The translations under genes were made by a program, and so were the position numbers. The notes below the pieces were generated by a model. It did not search any database, had not been told where the DNA came from, and saw only the letters and a program-made list of their open reading frames with translations. Of a stretch of DNA of 64,000 nucleotides, positions 33,715 through 43,800 are shown piece after piece; position 1 is the first letter of the stretch, and every line of letters begins with the position of its first letter. This stretch comes from Undaria pinnatifida (Eukaryota; Sar; Phaeophyceae; Laminariales; Alariaceae), in the NCBI GenBank assembly GCA_012845835.1, contig JABAKD010000028.1, forward strand, positions 875,501-939,500. The letters are read 5' to 3'.

Positions 33715-33936
33715 CAGAAACGGGTTATATAGTTTCCGCGCACAGACTGACTAAAATCACCCTGTTGACCCTGATAGCTACACTGTACGAAGTTGTAAGG
33801 GGAGTCGCCGACCTATATCCTTAATGAGGATACACAACTCGTAATACGCGCGATCGGAGTATCACACACAGCTTGCAAAGATGAGTTTCGACGAAATCTT
33901 CGATCTCACAGCTGGAGTGTATTTTCATTTTTTATA
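33715..33936 (+). mobile_element. SINE-B, full-length copy with 9-bp target duplication
   Basis: The 222-bp element runs from CAGAAACGGGTTATATAG to GGAGTGTATTTTCATTTTTTATA and is flanked by ATATATGAG at 33,706-33,714 and 33,937-33,945. The family end is GATCTCACAGCTGGAGTGTATTTT plus an AT-rich tail rather than pure poly(A). A SINE-A copy begins directly at the right-hand duplication. Confidence 0.85.
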
Positions 33937-33945
33937 ATATATGAG

Positions 33946-34252
33946 CCGGTCGCGCCGGTGGCGTATCAGGTTATCCTCGAGTCTGGTATAGGTCAGTTTC
34001 GTGAGTTCGAATCCCCCCGAGTGCATATACTCCTATACATTCATGGGGACTTTTTCTTGTGCACAAATTGACTTGCGGAAAGCGCGAGAGCGTGAGTTAG
34101 CAACACTCGATGAGAAATCGACGAGAAGTGGGGTTGCTGAACCCTATGCGCGATAAAAATTGAAGGCAGGAACCGGGGGGGGAGAAAGGGACGACACCTG
34201 TGACCACTAGGCTTGTCCAGAAGCTGGAAAGTAGATGTATGTGAAAAAAAAA
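33946..34252 (+). mobile_element. SINE-A, full-length tRNA-derived copy
   Basis: The head (CCGGTCGCGCCGGTGGCGTATCAGG ... GTGAGTTCGAATCCCCCCGAG) resembles a tRNA gene with an A-box-like GTGGCGTATCAGG and a good B box (GTTCGAATCCC). A shared body follows, then a poly(A) tail. ATATGA follows the tail and also ends the left flank, a possible short target duplication. Related copies: 46,746-47,053, 43,534-43,870 and 29,695-29,930. A tRNA-derived, polymerase III-driven SINE is inferred. Confidence 0.85.
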
Positions 34253-34489
34253 ATATGATAGCTGGTATGTTAAACCGGTGCCTATTTGTGAGTCAAGCAA
34301 CTAGGTAATAGCGGGAACACTTTTGCACGTGACCTTTTGACTCCAAAACATGAACAAACCGTGATGAACCGTACAAAAAACGTGACCCCATAGCACAGTT
34401 CCACGGTCGATGGAACCGCGGTTTGTCTGTGGTTTCAAGTAAATCGCACCGTTAAGAGAACGATGTAACGGTTTTTGGCTTGATGCACA

Positions 34490-34870
34490 CGATGCGGTGC
34501 GGTTTCAATGGCATTCCTACGGTACGGTTCGGTGCGGTTTTATGAAGTCGGGAATCTTACGGTGCAGTTCGATGCGGTTCTCTGTTAGTGTAAATCATAC
34601 GGTGCGGTTCGGTGCTGTGATATATCATACGGTGCGGTTCGGTGCTGTGATATATCCTACGGTGCGGTTCGGTGCGGTTTTCAGATGTCGTGAACCCTAC
34701 GGTGCGGTTCCGTCATGTTTTATGTGCTATGGTGCGGTTCGGTGCGGTTTTCCAATATCGTAAAAACCTACAGTGCGGTGCGGTGCTGTTTTGAAGAGGG
34801 TAAAAATCCTACGGTGCGGTAACCGCACCGAACCGCGCCAAACCGATAGGAAAAACCGCACCATAACGAA
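34490..34870 (+). repeat. CTACGGTGCGGTTCGGTGCGG array, right block
   Basis: Nine or more units of TACGGTGCGGTTCGGTGCTGTGATATATC and variants. It ends at 34,813-34,860 with inverted units (AACCGCACCGAACCGCGCC). Together with 33,000-33,640 it probably formed one array later split by SINE insertions. Confidence 0.85.
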
Positions 34871-34974
34871 TCCTGGTTTATACCAGCCTGCTGCGTACCC
34901 CATATAGTGCGTTCCCATTCTCACACACGGCAGTATTAGTATATAGTTGCAGTAGTAGTTCAAACAGGAGAAAG

Positions 34975-35165
34975 ACAGCTCAGCGAGGCAGAACGCAACC
35001 TCTTCTTGATATATAGAGCCAGCTCGGCGACGTTGGATGCCCAGAGCACCGCCACGGAGCTCGGCTGGGATCGAGGTCGGCGTCGCAATATACCGACGGG
35101 CGCCTTGCTTGCCCCGCAGCCAAAAGCGTGAGAAAAAAACCTCGGCCGCCGGAGAAGAACAAGCC
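34975..35165 (+). repeat. Dispersed repeat D4, copy 2
   Basis: Aligns with 26,840-26,965 in the same direction ('CACCGCCACGGAGCTCGGCTGGGAT', 'CTTGCTTGCCCCGCAGCCAAAA' in shortened form). Confidence 0.75.
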
Positions 35166-35639
35166 AGCAAAAAAAAATACCTATTTACACGGTAACCGCG
35201 AACCACGGTACCAGTACACGTTTGCTCCGTGTCTGTGCATTACTGTCTTTGCGGTGTATATCTCTGTCTCATTGTTTGTGACCACAGAGCTAGTCTCTCC
35301 CGAGGATCAGCCATTGGCACGCAACACTCACTTCGATGCGAGTCGACGAGGAAATAAATAGCTGGAATGTTCCCGCGACGAAAACGAAGGCGCCTGCCGT
35401 AGTAGAGAAGGGGGGGAAGAGCCTGCTTAGGGACCCCTGATCTGAGTCACGTCCAGGGCATCATTGTAGGGAGGGAGGAGGAGAAAGGAAAGTGCGAAGA
35501 TAATAGAAAAGATTAGCACCCCCCCCCCAAAAAAAAAACGGGGGTGCTGGATGTCGGGTGTCCTACATTGTTGTGTTTTCCACAACGGATGGAACTACTA
35601 ACCCTGACCCTAACCCAGAAGAAATGTACTAATGACTGC

Positions 35640-35838
35640 CACGAGGACCAATGATAGGGACAGCTTACGCTATACCTACAATGGGACTCGAAGGGTGCGC
35701 CAGCTAGCGTTGGGCTGCGAAAGCAACTGAGTTAAATCGACACACGACGCGTATGAAAATACGCGGAAGTGTGGTGAGCTCGTAAAGCTTTATTTTTCCC
35801 CATCCGCCGGAGGATAAAAAAAAAAAAAAAAAAAAAAA
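35640..35838 (+). mobile_element. SINE-C, longest copy, with 12-bp target duplication
   Basis: About 199 bp flanked by ACTAATGACTGC at 35,628-35,639 and 35,839-35,850. It ends in about 22 A. The 3' 140 bp is nearly identical to the truncated copy at 783-919. No clear polymerase III boxes were seen on the sense strand, so it may be a short LINE-mobilised sequence rather than a tRNA SINE. Confidence 0.85.
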
Positions 35839-35850
35839 ACTAATGACTGC

Positions 35851-37779
35851 TCCCTGATGACGTCACTGGGGTGAAATGGTTGAAAAAACACAATAATAAA
35901 TGTATACAAGGGCTCCGCATGGGTAGGGCAGGGCAGCACTTCGACTTGTTCGATTCAATATTCGATAGAGAGTAAAAACCGTCACCACACAACACATAGT
36001 CCACGCGTGTTGAACGTAAAGTAATGCCAAAAGATTGATATAGACTAACAGTGGACTACTTACTCGTGGTGTCGTTTCCTCCATTTCTCCGTTTCTTGCG
36101 TGAATTCGATTCCGACCGTCATCATATATATTTCGATCGGATAAATCCGAGCCCACGCAGACTGACCCTCTAGCCTGGCCACGAAGAGGCGTTTCGATTG
36201 CGTTTCTTGACGTTTCCACTCAACCAAGCATCCAGGGCCAGCAGAGGGATGGCCAAATGTTTGCTGTTTGTTCTCTATGTAGAAACTGACAGGCGCGCAC
36301 TGAGCCAGCTTCTTCTGCTACTACATGCATGATGCCATAATATAACACGCGCGATCGGAGTATCACACACAGCTTGCAAAGATGAGTTTCGACAAAACCT
36401 TCGATCTCACAGCAGCTAAATTTTATTTTTATCTTTATAATATCTAGATCAGACGCTCGCAGACCGACTGTGTCTCTCTCTGTGTGTATAGTGATGATGG
36501 AGAGACTTGCTGAAGGTATTCTAGGCGTGAAACACGGTGTCGCTGCCTTCGTCATTCAATTCCTCGAATGCTATTATAACAATGCTGCTATTTGTTGCTG
36601 TAGACCACTCTCGTCTGGTAGAGTAAAGTACGCGATAGCACTGAACAAATAATTTGGTAGTTAAGAAAATATAAACGTAAAGTTCCTGGTATGGCCTTTT
36701 TGTCTGATTGCTGGTCGCTCATTGGCCGAAGATCGTGCATAAAGTAACCGTCATCTGGGGACGATAGAATCTACTCCCAAAATCATAATCCATTTATATA
36801 TATACAACTCCGACAAACCCGGGAACGAACATGGATATATCACCAGGATCGATACCTCCCTGCACAGTGTAGAAATCTCCAATGCCACCGACCGGCCAAT
36901 CTCTAATTGGCTGGGGTTCGTGTATTATAGAGCCAGGTCCACCCGGAGACGATAGGGTCCCATCCCCGGTCCAGGGGTCATTCCATATATCTTGAAACTA
37001 GACAAACGGCGGAAGAAAACTGAGTTCTCTCGGGTCGACGCCGCCCCCCACGGTGTGGAAACCCCAGTTCCATTGGCTAGAATCGCTGATTGGTTCGAGC
37101 TCCACAGCGGCCCCCTACCTTAGTAGGAGGATGATAGAAGCTCATCAACCGATGGGGGGCAGTTCCGTCGCACACGGGGGAGATAGGGCCCCACCCCCGG
37201 TTCATAAATCCTCCAAATCTCTACAGCCCCAGCAACGCGGGAACTATAATGATGATCTCCCGGGTCGATATACATTCCCGCACGGCTTGTCAACCCCGAT
37301 TACATTGGTTTATTCTCGTGATTGGCTGGTAGGCTTTGACCCAATGAGCTCACAATTATTTCGATCGAGTCGGGTTTTCTCGTATACTTTTCGCATACGG
37401 CAAACATTTGCAATGCAAGCGCAGTTCAATGAGTTATTTGCATGATAGGTCGCACAACAAAGCGATTTTGAGCCTATGATATCAGGTTGGCGTGCCGAGC
37501 AAGCACGCTCAAAATGAGGATGTGAAACACTTGAACAGCAACAACAGCACCAAACGCAATATAATGGATGAATTAGAACCATTTGTATGCAGGATTTAGG
37601 GCCCCCCGGTTATAAGCACAATCAATTTCAAACAAAAATGGGGTGTTCAAAGAAAAACGACATGATAATATGTGGAATTAAGGCTGGCACGACTCGAGAT
37701 TATAATAACCAACCGTGGGAAAAAGCCTGAAATTAGGCCAAAACAGTAGTGCGTATTTGACTCACTGGCATAGTGGTCG
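35851..37779. other. Intergenic region with one SINE-B copy
   Basis: No gene recognised. Between 36,740 and 37,300 a passage of the type 'ACGATAG...CTCCCA/CCCCACCCCCGGT...CGGGTCGA' recurs three or four times with changes, probably an old tandem repeat of about 170 bp. Confidence 0.4.
36344..36436 (+). mobile_element. SINE-B, 5'-truncated copy with ATAATAT duplication
   Basis: 93 bp from ACACGCGCGATCGGAGTATC to the AT-rich tail, flanked by ATAATAT at 36,337-36,343 and 36,437-36,443. Confidence 0.8.
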
Positions 37780-39535
37780 AATAGTCATGGAATACTTGCT
37801 GTGCCCGAATAATCTCCGCTTTGTCGCTTATGCGGCACCGAAAAAAATCACTGAAAATCCCGATTTCATTCGCTTATTGGGTCAGAAACCTCACTGACAT
37901 TTTCGCGGGTTTTCTTGCATACTACCTGCGTAGGGCAAAAAATTGCCATGCGACCGCAATTCGTACCAAACGCTCGACCTCGGGATGAATCTGTGCAGTT
38001 GGTGCCCAAAGCGTCACCATAAGGTCATTCGGGATATTTGAAGAGCGGTCAAATCGCCATGTCCCGGCATACTAACAGCCATATATATTGACCTCGACAG
38101 ATAAGAGCAATGAGCGCCTGCTTCGGCTTGACACATTGTCAGGGTGATTTTGAATTGGAATATAAACCCCCCTTTTTTTTCTTCTCTGTTTTCTATTCTC
38201 TTCTTTTTCCAAGCTGACTTGCGTCTGACGTGCGTATGCGTAGTGATAGGTACCACGAGATGTTTGTGCAAAATACCCCTATTTTTTATGATACTGCTAT
38301 GTCGTCGCTTGCTGTGGCGCACAGGACATATTGTCAAGAAGATCCCTGTTTCTATGTATCATCGGTTAATTCCTGGCGAACACGAGATGGCATTTTCCAG
38401 AAGATCCCTATGTTTTATTATACTGTCATCAACTAATTGCTGGCGCACACGATGTATTGACCAGCAACAACAGTCAGTGGCCAGCGCAATTCTTGCGACC
38501 ACACAACAAAGCGTTCGAAACACTACTACCTTGATGATCACACCTACCTTTAGAAGTGCATCCACGTTTCGTTGGTGGCGATAAATGGAATTAGTGTGGA
38601 ATATTTATTATGCGGTCCTGAAAGATGGATGGTGGAACGTGGACCAATCTATACGGAACAACTCTTCGGAGCGGCGATGAAAAATACTGACAAAACATTG
38701 TTTCTCTTACTGCGATTTTTAAAAGCGACTCCGTTCGTTGCGTTTGTTTTCTACTTCGAAGTATTTTTTTTCATGGTCGGGCCTGTTTTATGTTGTGTTC
38801 TCGTACCCGGTACGCTAGCATTTCACTTGCTTTATACCTTGATGAATTGCGATTGTTTGCAATTGTTTGGTTTACTCTATCTCACAGTCTGTCACCACAT
38901 AATAATGACAAAATATTCGATCTCACAGCTGGAGTGTATTTTAATTTTTATAATAATAATGAGTTATATCTCTAGGATGAAGAACCAGCACGAACACCGG
39001 GTGTAAATTATGTTGTTGGGTAGGGAACGGCCCCCCTCGAAGACAACGAACGCTCGAACAAAGGTATTTAACCTTGAAATCCAATATCGAAAAGCAATGA
39101 CACAGCAGTCAGTCGTACGATGTGCACAATAGGCCAAACGCTTCGAGGTGTGACCATGAAGAAACTGCAGTTGTGGTGGGGACGAAATAAGAAGCCAATT
39201 TGGAAATGATGCCAACTTGGAAATACATGATTTCCCATATGTTTTTTTCGTTCAAGCTTTGCATATGCCAAGATCCAAGAATAGCTCGGGCGTATACCGC
39301 CCGAAATACAAAATTTTGCGCACTTCTCGTTTGTCTCGCTCAGCCCACGTACCCTATCCCGGCCAGGTGCGGAACGGATACGACAGGGCGACCGGCGTTT
39401 GAGCCGCCCCCCGAAGACGGCGCTCGAACGAAGCTATTTGACCGAGAATTCCAGTTCCGAGAATCGCATACTGAGGCCGAGACGGAAAAATCTCCTGACC
39501 CAATTCCCCCAAAAAGAATGATCATATACGAAGTA
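37780..39535 (+). repeat. Long dispersed repeat, copy 2
   Basis: Direct copy of 1-1,840 with point changes and small indels. It lacks the SINE-C insertion of copy 1 and carries a 44-bp SINE-B end at 38,909-38,952. A further SINE-B fragment in minus orientation follows at 39,550-39,622. Confidence 0.85.
38909..38952 (+). mobile_element. SINE-B, 44-bp 3'-end insertion
   Basis: Contains only the family's last bases (TTCGATCTCACAGCTGGAG and AT-rich tail) between two ATAATAATGA repeats (38,899-38,908; 38,953-38,962). Copy 1 of the host repeat near 1,284-1,296 has no such insert. Confidence 0.8.
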
Positions 39536-40845
39536 TATATTTATTATACAAACAAAAATACACTCCAGCCGTGAGATCGAAATTTTTTGTCGAAACTCAT
39601 CTTTGCAAGCTGTAGTATGTATATCTCTGTGGATGTCGATGGGTATAGAGAACAGTTTTTTGTGAAGAACACACGCACATCTTCACAAATCGGACGCATT
39701 AGTCCCGTTTCAAGACTTCTACGATCTAAGGGAAGATAGGTCCCTGGTCTGCGTGTCTACGAATGAAAAAGGTGAAGGTGTACCTTTTCGTCGTTACCGT
39801 GCAACAATAAGGTACTATATATGTGTTCTTTACATTAAACTGACATATCCACTCACCTACTATACATGCAGCACAACCAGTGTCCGTGCCGGTACCTCCT
39901 ACTATGATTTATTGAGACGTGCTCTGTGGTCATGAACTACGAAACAGAGATACGCGTTGCAAGTGCAGGTGGTTTGGCCATGCTAAGCCGAACGCACTGA
40001 CTGCGGGGGCGGAACATACTCAAGCCAGCACACCAGACTACGTGCAAGGAAGACATAAAATAAGGAGAAACGAAGAAGAAAACACGAGAACGGAAAAAAT
40101 GGAATGGAATGGAAAGAAAAGCGAAGAAAGAGGAACGCAGAGGGGGAACGAAGAGGTATCCAGGGAGACACAAAGATTGAGTGAAACAAGACGGCAGGAC
40201 AAAAATGAGAAGCAACCAAAGCAGACAGTCAGCAACAAAGCAGATGGCCACATCCAACCAGCGTTGGGGACAGCGACAATACTGGCTTCCGAATATTTTC
40301 TTGTATTCGGAGAAGTACGGCGGTATTTATTTGCTGTTTGTGTGCTTCCGTATTCTCTGCTCTGTATTTTCACAAGGGGCTCGTAAGGTGTTCTCTGCTT
40401 TGTACTGTCATGCGCAAGAGTGTGTAAGGTATAGAAGGTGTTATCTTTTGTAGGTTCACGCGTTTTCTTTATTGCTGTTGTCACCTGCTCTGTATTTTCC
40501 GCGTGTTGTATTTTATGCTGCTTGTTGATGCGTCACCCCCCTTTTGCTCGACTAGCTTTATTTGTGCTCGAAACAACTCAGCACTTCGGCTGTAGCAGGA
40601 GAAGAAACAGAACCACGCACGAGCAGCAGCAGTAGTAGCAGCAGGAACTTGATCGGTATCTGTACAAGGTGTTTCAACTTGTTTACGCTTTCCCCCCGGC
40701 TCTGCTGCCTTTTTTTGTCCGTGAACCAACTCGGCCTTCCAGCAGCAGCAGCAGGAAAAAAACACGCGTCGGCAGCAGCATACAAAAACACCAACAACAG
40801 CAGCAGCAGCAGGATCTTGGTCGAAAAGCAAAGAAAAATAAAAAC
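39536..40845. other. Region upstream of the LOG gene
   Basis: No gene recognised. It holds a minus SINE-B fragment (39,550-39,622), an A-rich stretch that keeps a charged frame open (40,050-40,260) and CAG/CTG triplet tracts (40,625-40,650; 40,740-40,815). The promoter and 5' untranslated region of the LOG gene should lie in its last few hundred bases; no clear TATA box was found. Confidence 0.45.
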
Positions 40846-43800
40846 ATGGAGAGCGAGGGAGAGAGGAAAACTATGCCATCCACGGACGCATCGGGACGCA
40901 AGTACACCCCGACAAAGAAGGCATACAAGAATGACGATTTCATCAACTCCAGCCAGGTAACGGAGGGCGCGTTGGGGGCGAGCGGGAAGGGATCCGGGTG
41001 TACCCATCACCACCCATTGCCGCAGTCATTTTTGTAAAAATCAAACTTATGCTGCTGGTGGGAGATCGAGAATTTTGTCGAAACTTATTTTTGCCAGCTG
41101 TGTGTGATACTTGGATTGCGTCTTTAGACCATAGACCCTCTATCCTGCAAAGCTGGGACGGAGCACGTCGGGTTTTCCCCGACCAGGCAGCTAGAGGCGA
41201 AATAGACGAAGCAATCCCCAGCCAGACGTGCTATCGTAGCGAGGGGTATTTGTAGCTGGATGCTGTCACGGCCGGAGGTTAACCGGGAGGTGAGTAGCCA
41301 ATACCGGTAGGGGGTAATGTGTATTAGGTACAACTTATCAGAATAATTGGGACGGGAATTGAGTTGAAAATTAGTGACGATAGCGGCGATAGTTTGTGAT
41401 TTCAGCGACGGGCGCACGTGGTTTGTGAGCACAGAGGTTGCTCTCTCTGGCGTGAGATGCATCGGCACGGATACTGAGTTTGCTGGGTGTAGATGGGTGG
41501 CAGTAACAGTTTTATGCGATTAGCACACATACAGACTGACTTAACGTTGTTGTTTTTTCCTGAGCTGGCTCGGTTGGTACATCTGTGGCCTCTCAAGACC
41601 TGCCACATGAACACCGCCTCCTTCCATTACTTGCGCAACGGTCCAGCTTTTCTTTGGTTTCTTCCTTGCCCTTTTTCTTGTTTTACAGTAATTGAGCAAA
41701 GTATTATCATACCAGGTCCCAGCTGAGCTCAGCTTGGCTCATCAGCTCAGCAGCGCAGCGCCGTGCGGTAACGTGCGGTGCCGTGCCCTAGATTGCGGTG
41801 CAGTGCTGTGCGCTGCTGTGCCGTGCTGTGCCGTGCTGCGTGCTTTGCTGCACTTGCTCTTTCGTACATGCCAGGTATCATTCGCACTATCACACCAGGT
41901 GCCGGTACTACACAAGGTTTACTTGAAAATATCTCGACAAGTAGTTCGTCCTGGAATCACTTGATTAAAAGGCGCTGTTTCGCTCTCAGCGCTCCCACTC
42001 GAAGCACGCCTTCAGTATCGTCCACACACCGAGCGAAAAAGCGGACTTGTAGTCCAGGGGATGCTGCTTTGAACGTGTGAATAGGACGACTGTGTCGGGC
42101 TCCAGGGCAGGTATTCATAGATGTATGATATGGTATGACCCGCGCGTGTCATGCATAGCATGCACCATCCTGTGCCGCACGCGCACGACATGATATGGTG
42201 AGACCGCATTTATTTATCATTTGTTAGAACGCCGTGCTTGGGCCCCAAAATAGTCAAGGTTCCTCCAAGCCTTCACTCCTCTGACAGGTCATCGATCTCT
42301 ACTTGATGATCTACATCTTGCGAGGAAGATATAGTCTGGCTCGTGTTACCCGGTGAGAGCTGTACGATCTGCATGATCCATCATTGTTTCTCATTTGTTA
42401 CAGCGCTGTACTTGGGCCCCAAAATAGGTTAAGGTTCCAAGCCTTCACTCCTCTGACAGATCATCGATCTCGAGGTGATTATCTAGGTCTCGCGAGGAAG
42501 ATCTGTATGGTCTATCTCGTGTTACCGGGTGAGAGTTGTGCGACCTGCAAGATCTAGCATTATTTGTCATTTGTTATAGCGCTGTGCGTGGGCCCCAAAA
42601 TAGTTAAGGTTCCAAGCCTTCACTCCTCTGACAGATAATCGATCCCTACTGCATGATCTAGATATTTCAGGAAAGATCTGTATGGTCTAGCCCGTGCTTC
42701 CCGGTGCGAGCCGTACGATCTGCATGATCTAGCACGTGTTTCCTGGGTTGCATCTGTACTCTGCAGATGCAGATTCAGCTCAACATATCATAACGGAAGA
42801 TACGGGATGTACTGCTGTAGATGATCTATATGATCTGTATGATCTGTATGATACGTATGATCTGTATGATACGTATGATCTAGATCTTGAGTTGTCCGAG
42901 GTGTGCAAGCCTTGCTCAGATTACGAGTAGGTGGTTGTTTGTGGGCCCATGCAGCGTCATGGTCCCGCAACGGTGCGGTGGCTCGCCAGAAGATAATCAC
43001 CGCATTAATGTGGATCAGAGAGCTCAGCATCCGGCACAGTAGTTCTCCGGCACATGGCATCCATCGTGCGTGCTTGTACGCTTTTTTCTCATGCGGTGGG
43101 GCTGCGGCCAGCTGAGGATTGGTGTATTGTGGTTGTGCAGGAGCTGCTGTCCTTTCCGGAGCAGCTGCGGTACGTAGTGACATGGAGGCGTGGAGGTCCG
43201 GCTATAGTGCGGCGCCCGCACTGTTGAAGGACCGGAGCGAAGTTGTGACAAGAGATTTTGGATGCGCTACTAAAGTGGGCATCCGCACAAATAGGTGCCA
43301 CACTATGTATTGCGGGACAATGGCTGCTGTACTGCTGTATACGCAGAACGTGCTTCTGGCAATTGTTCTGGAATCCCAGCTGTAGGTTTTTGGGTTCTCT
43401 AGGCCTGTAGGGTGTGGCATTCTTTGTTTTTGTTGCTATCTTGTCAGACTACAGGGGCAGCGGTAGCCCATAGCACCATCAACAGCTCTGTAGAGGTTGC
43501 GGGTTGCCATCGACCTTTTTATCGAACCTATAGTCGGCGTCCCCGGTGGTTCAATAGTAGGCCGCGTAACCATTGAGGTCGATGTCGTAGGTTCAAACTC
43601 CGGGAGGGACTCTTTCTTATACGTTGACAGGCCGGGAGTGCGAGAGCACGAGTTGGTGAAGTTTGATGCAACCTGGATGAACATAATAGCTGAAAAGTGG
43701 GAATGCTCAACCCTAGGCACGGTATGAGTGAAGGCGCGTGCCGGGAGGGAGAAGGGAAGGCACGCGTGACCACGGCTTGATCCAGAAGGTCGCTGAGGGT

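Noticed and set aside
39919-40386. 155-codon charged frame upstream of the LOG gene
   Set aside because: An A-rich, low-complexity stretch keeps it open; no domain, and both ends look random.
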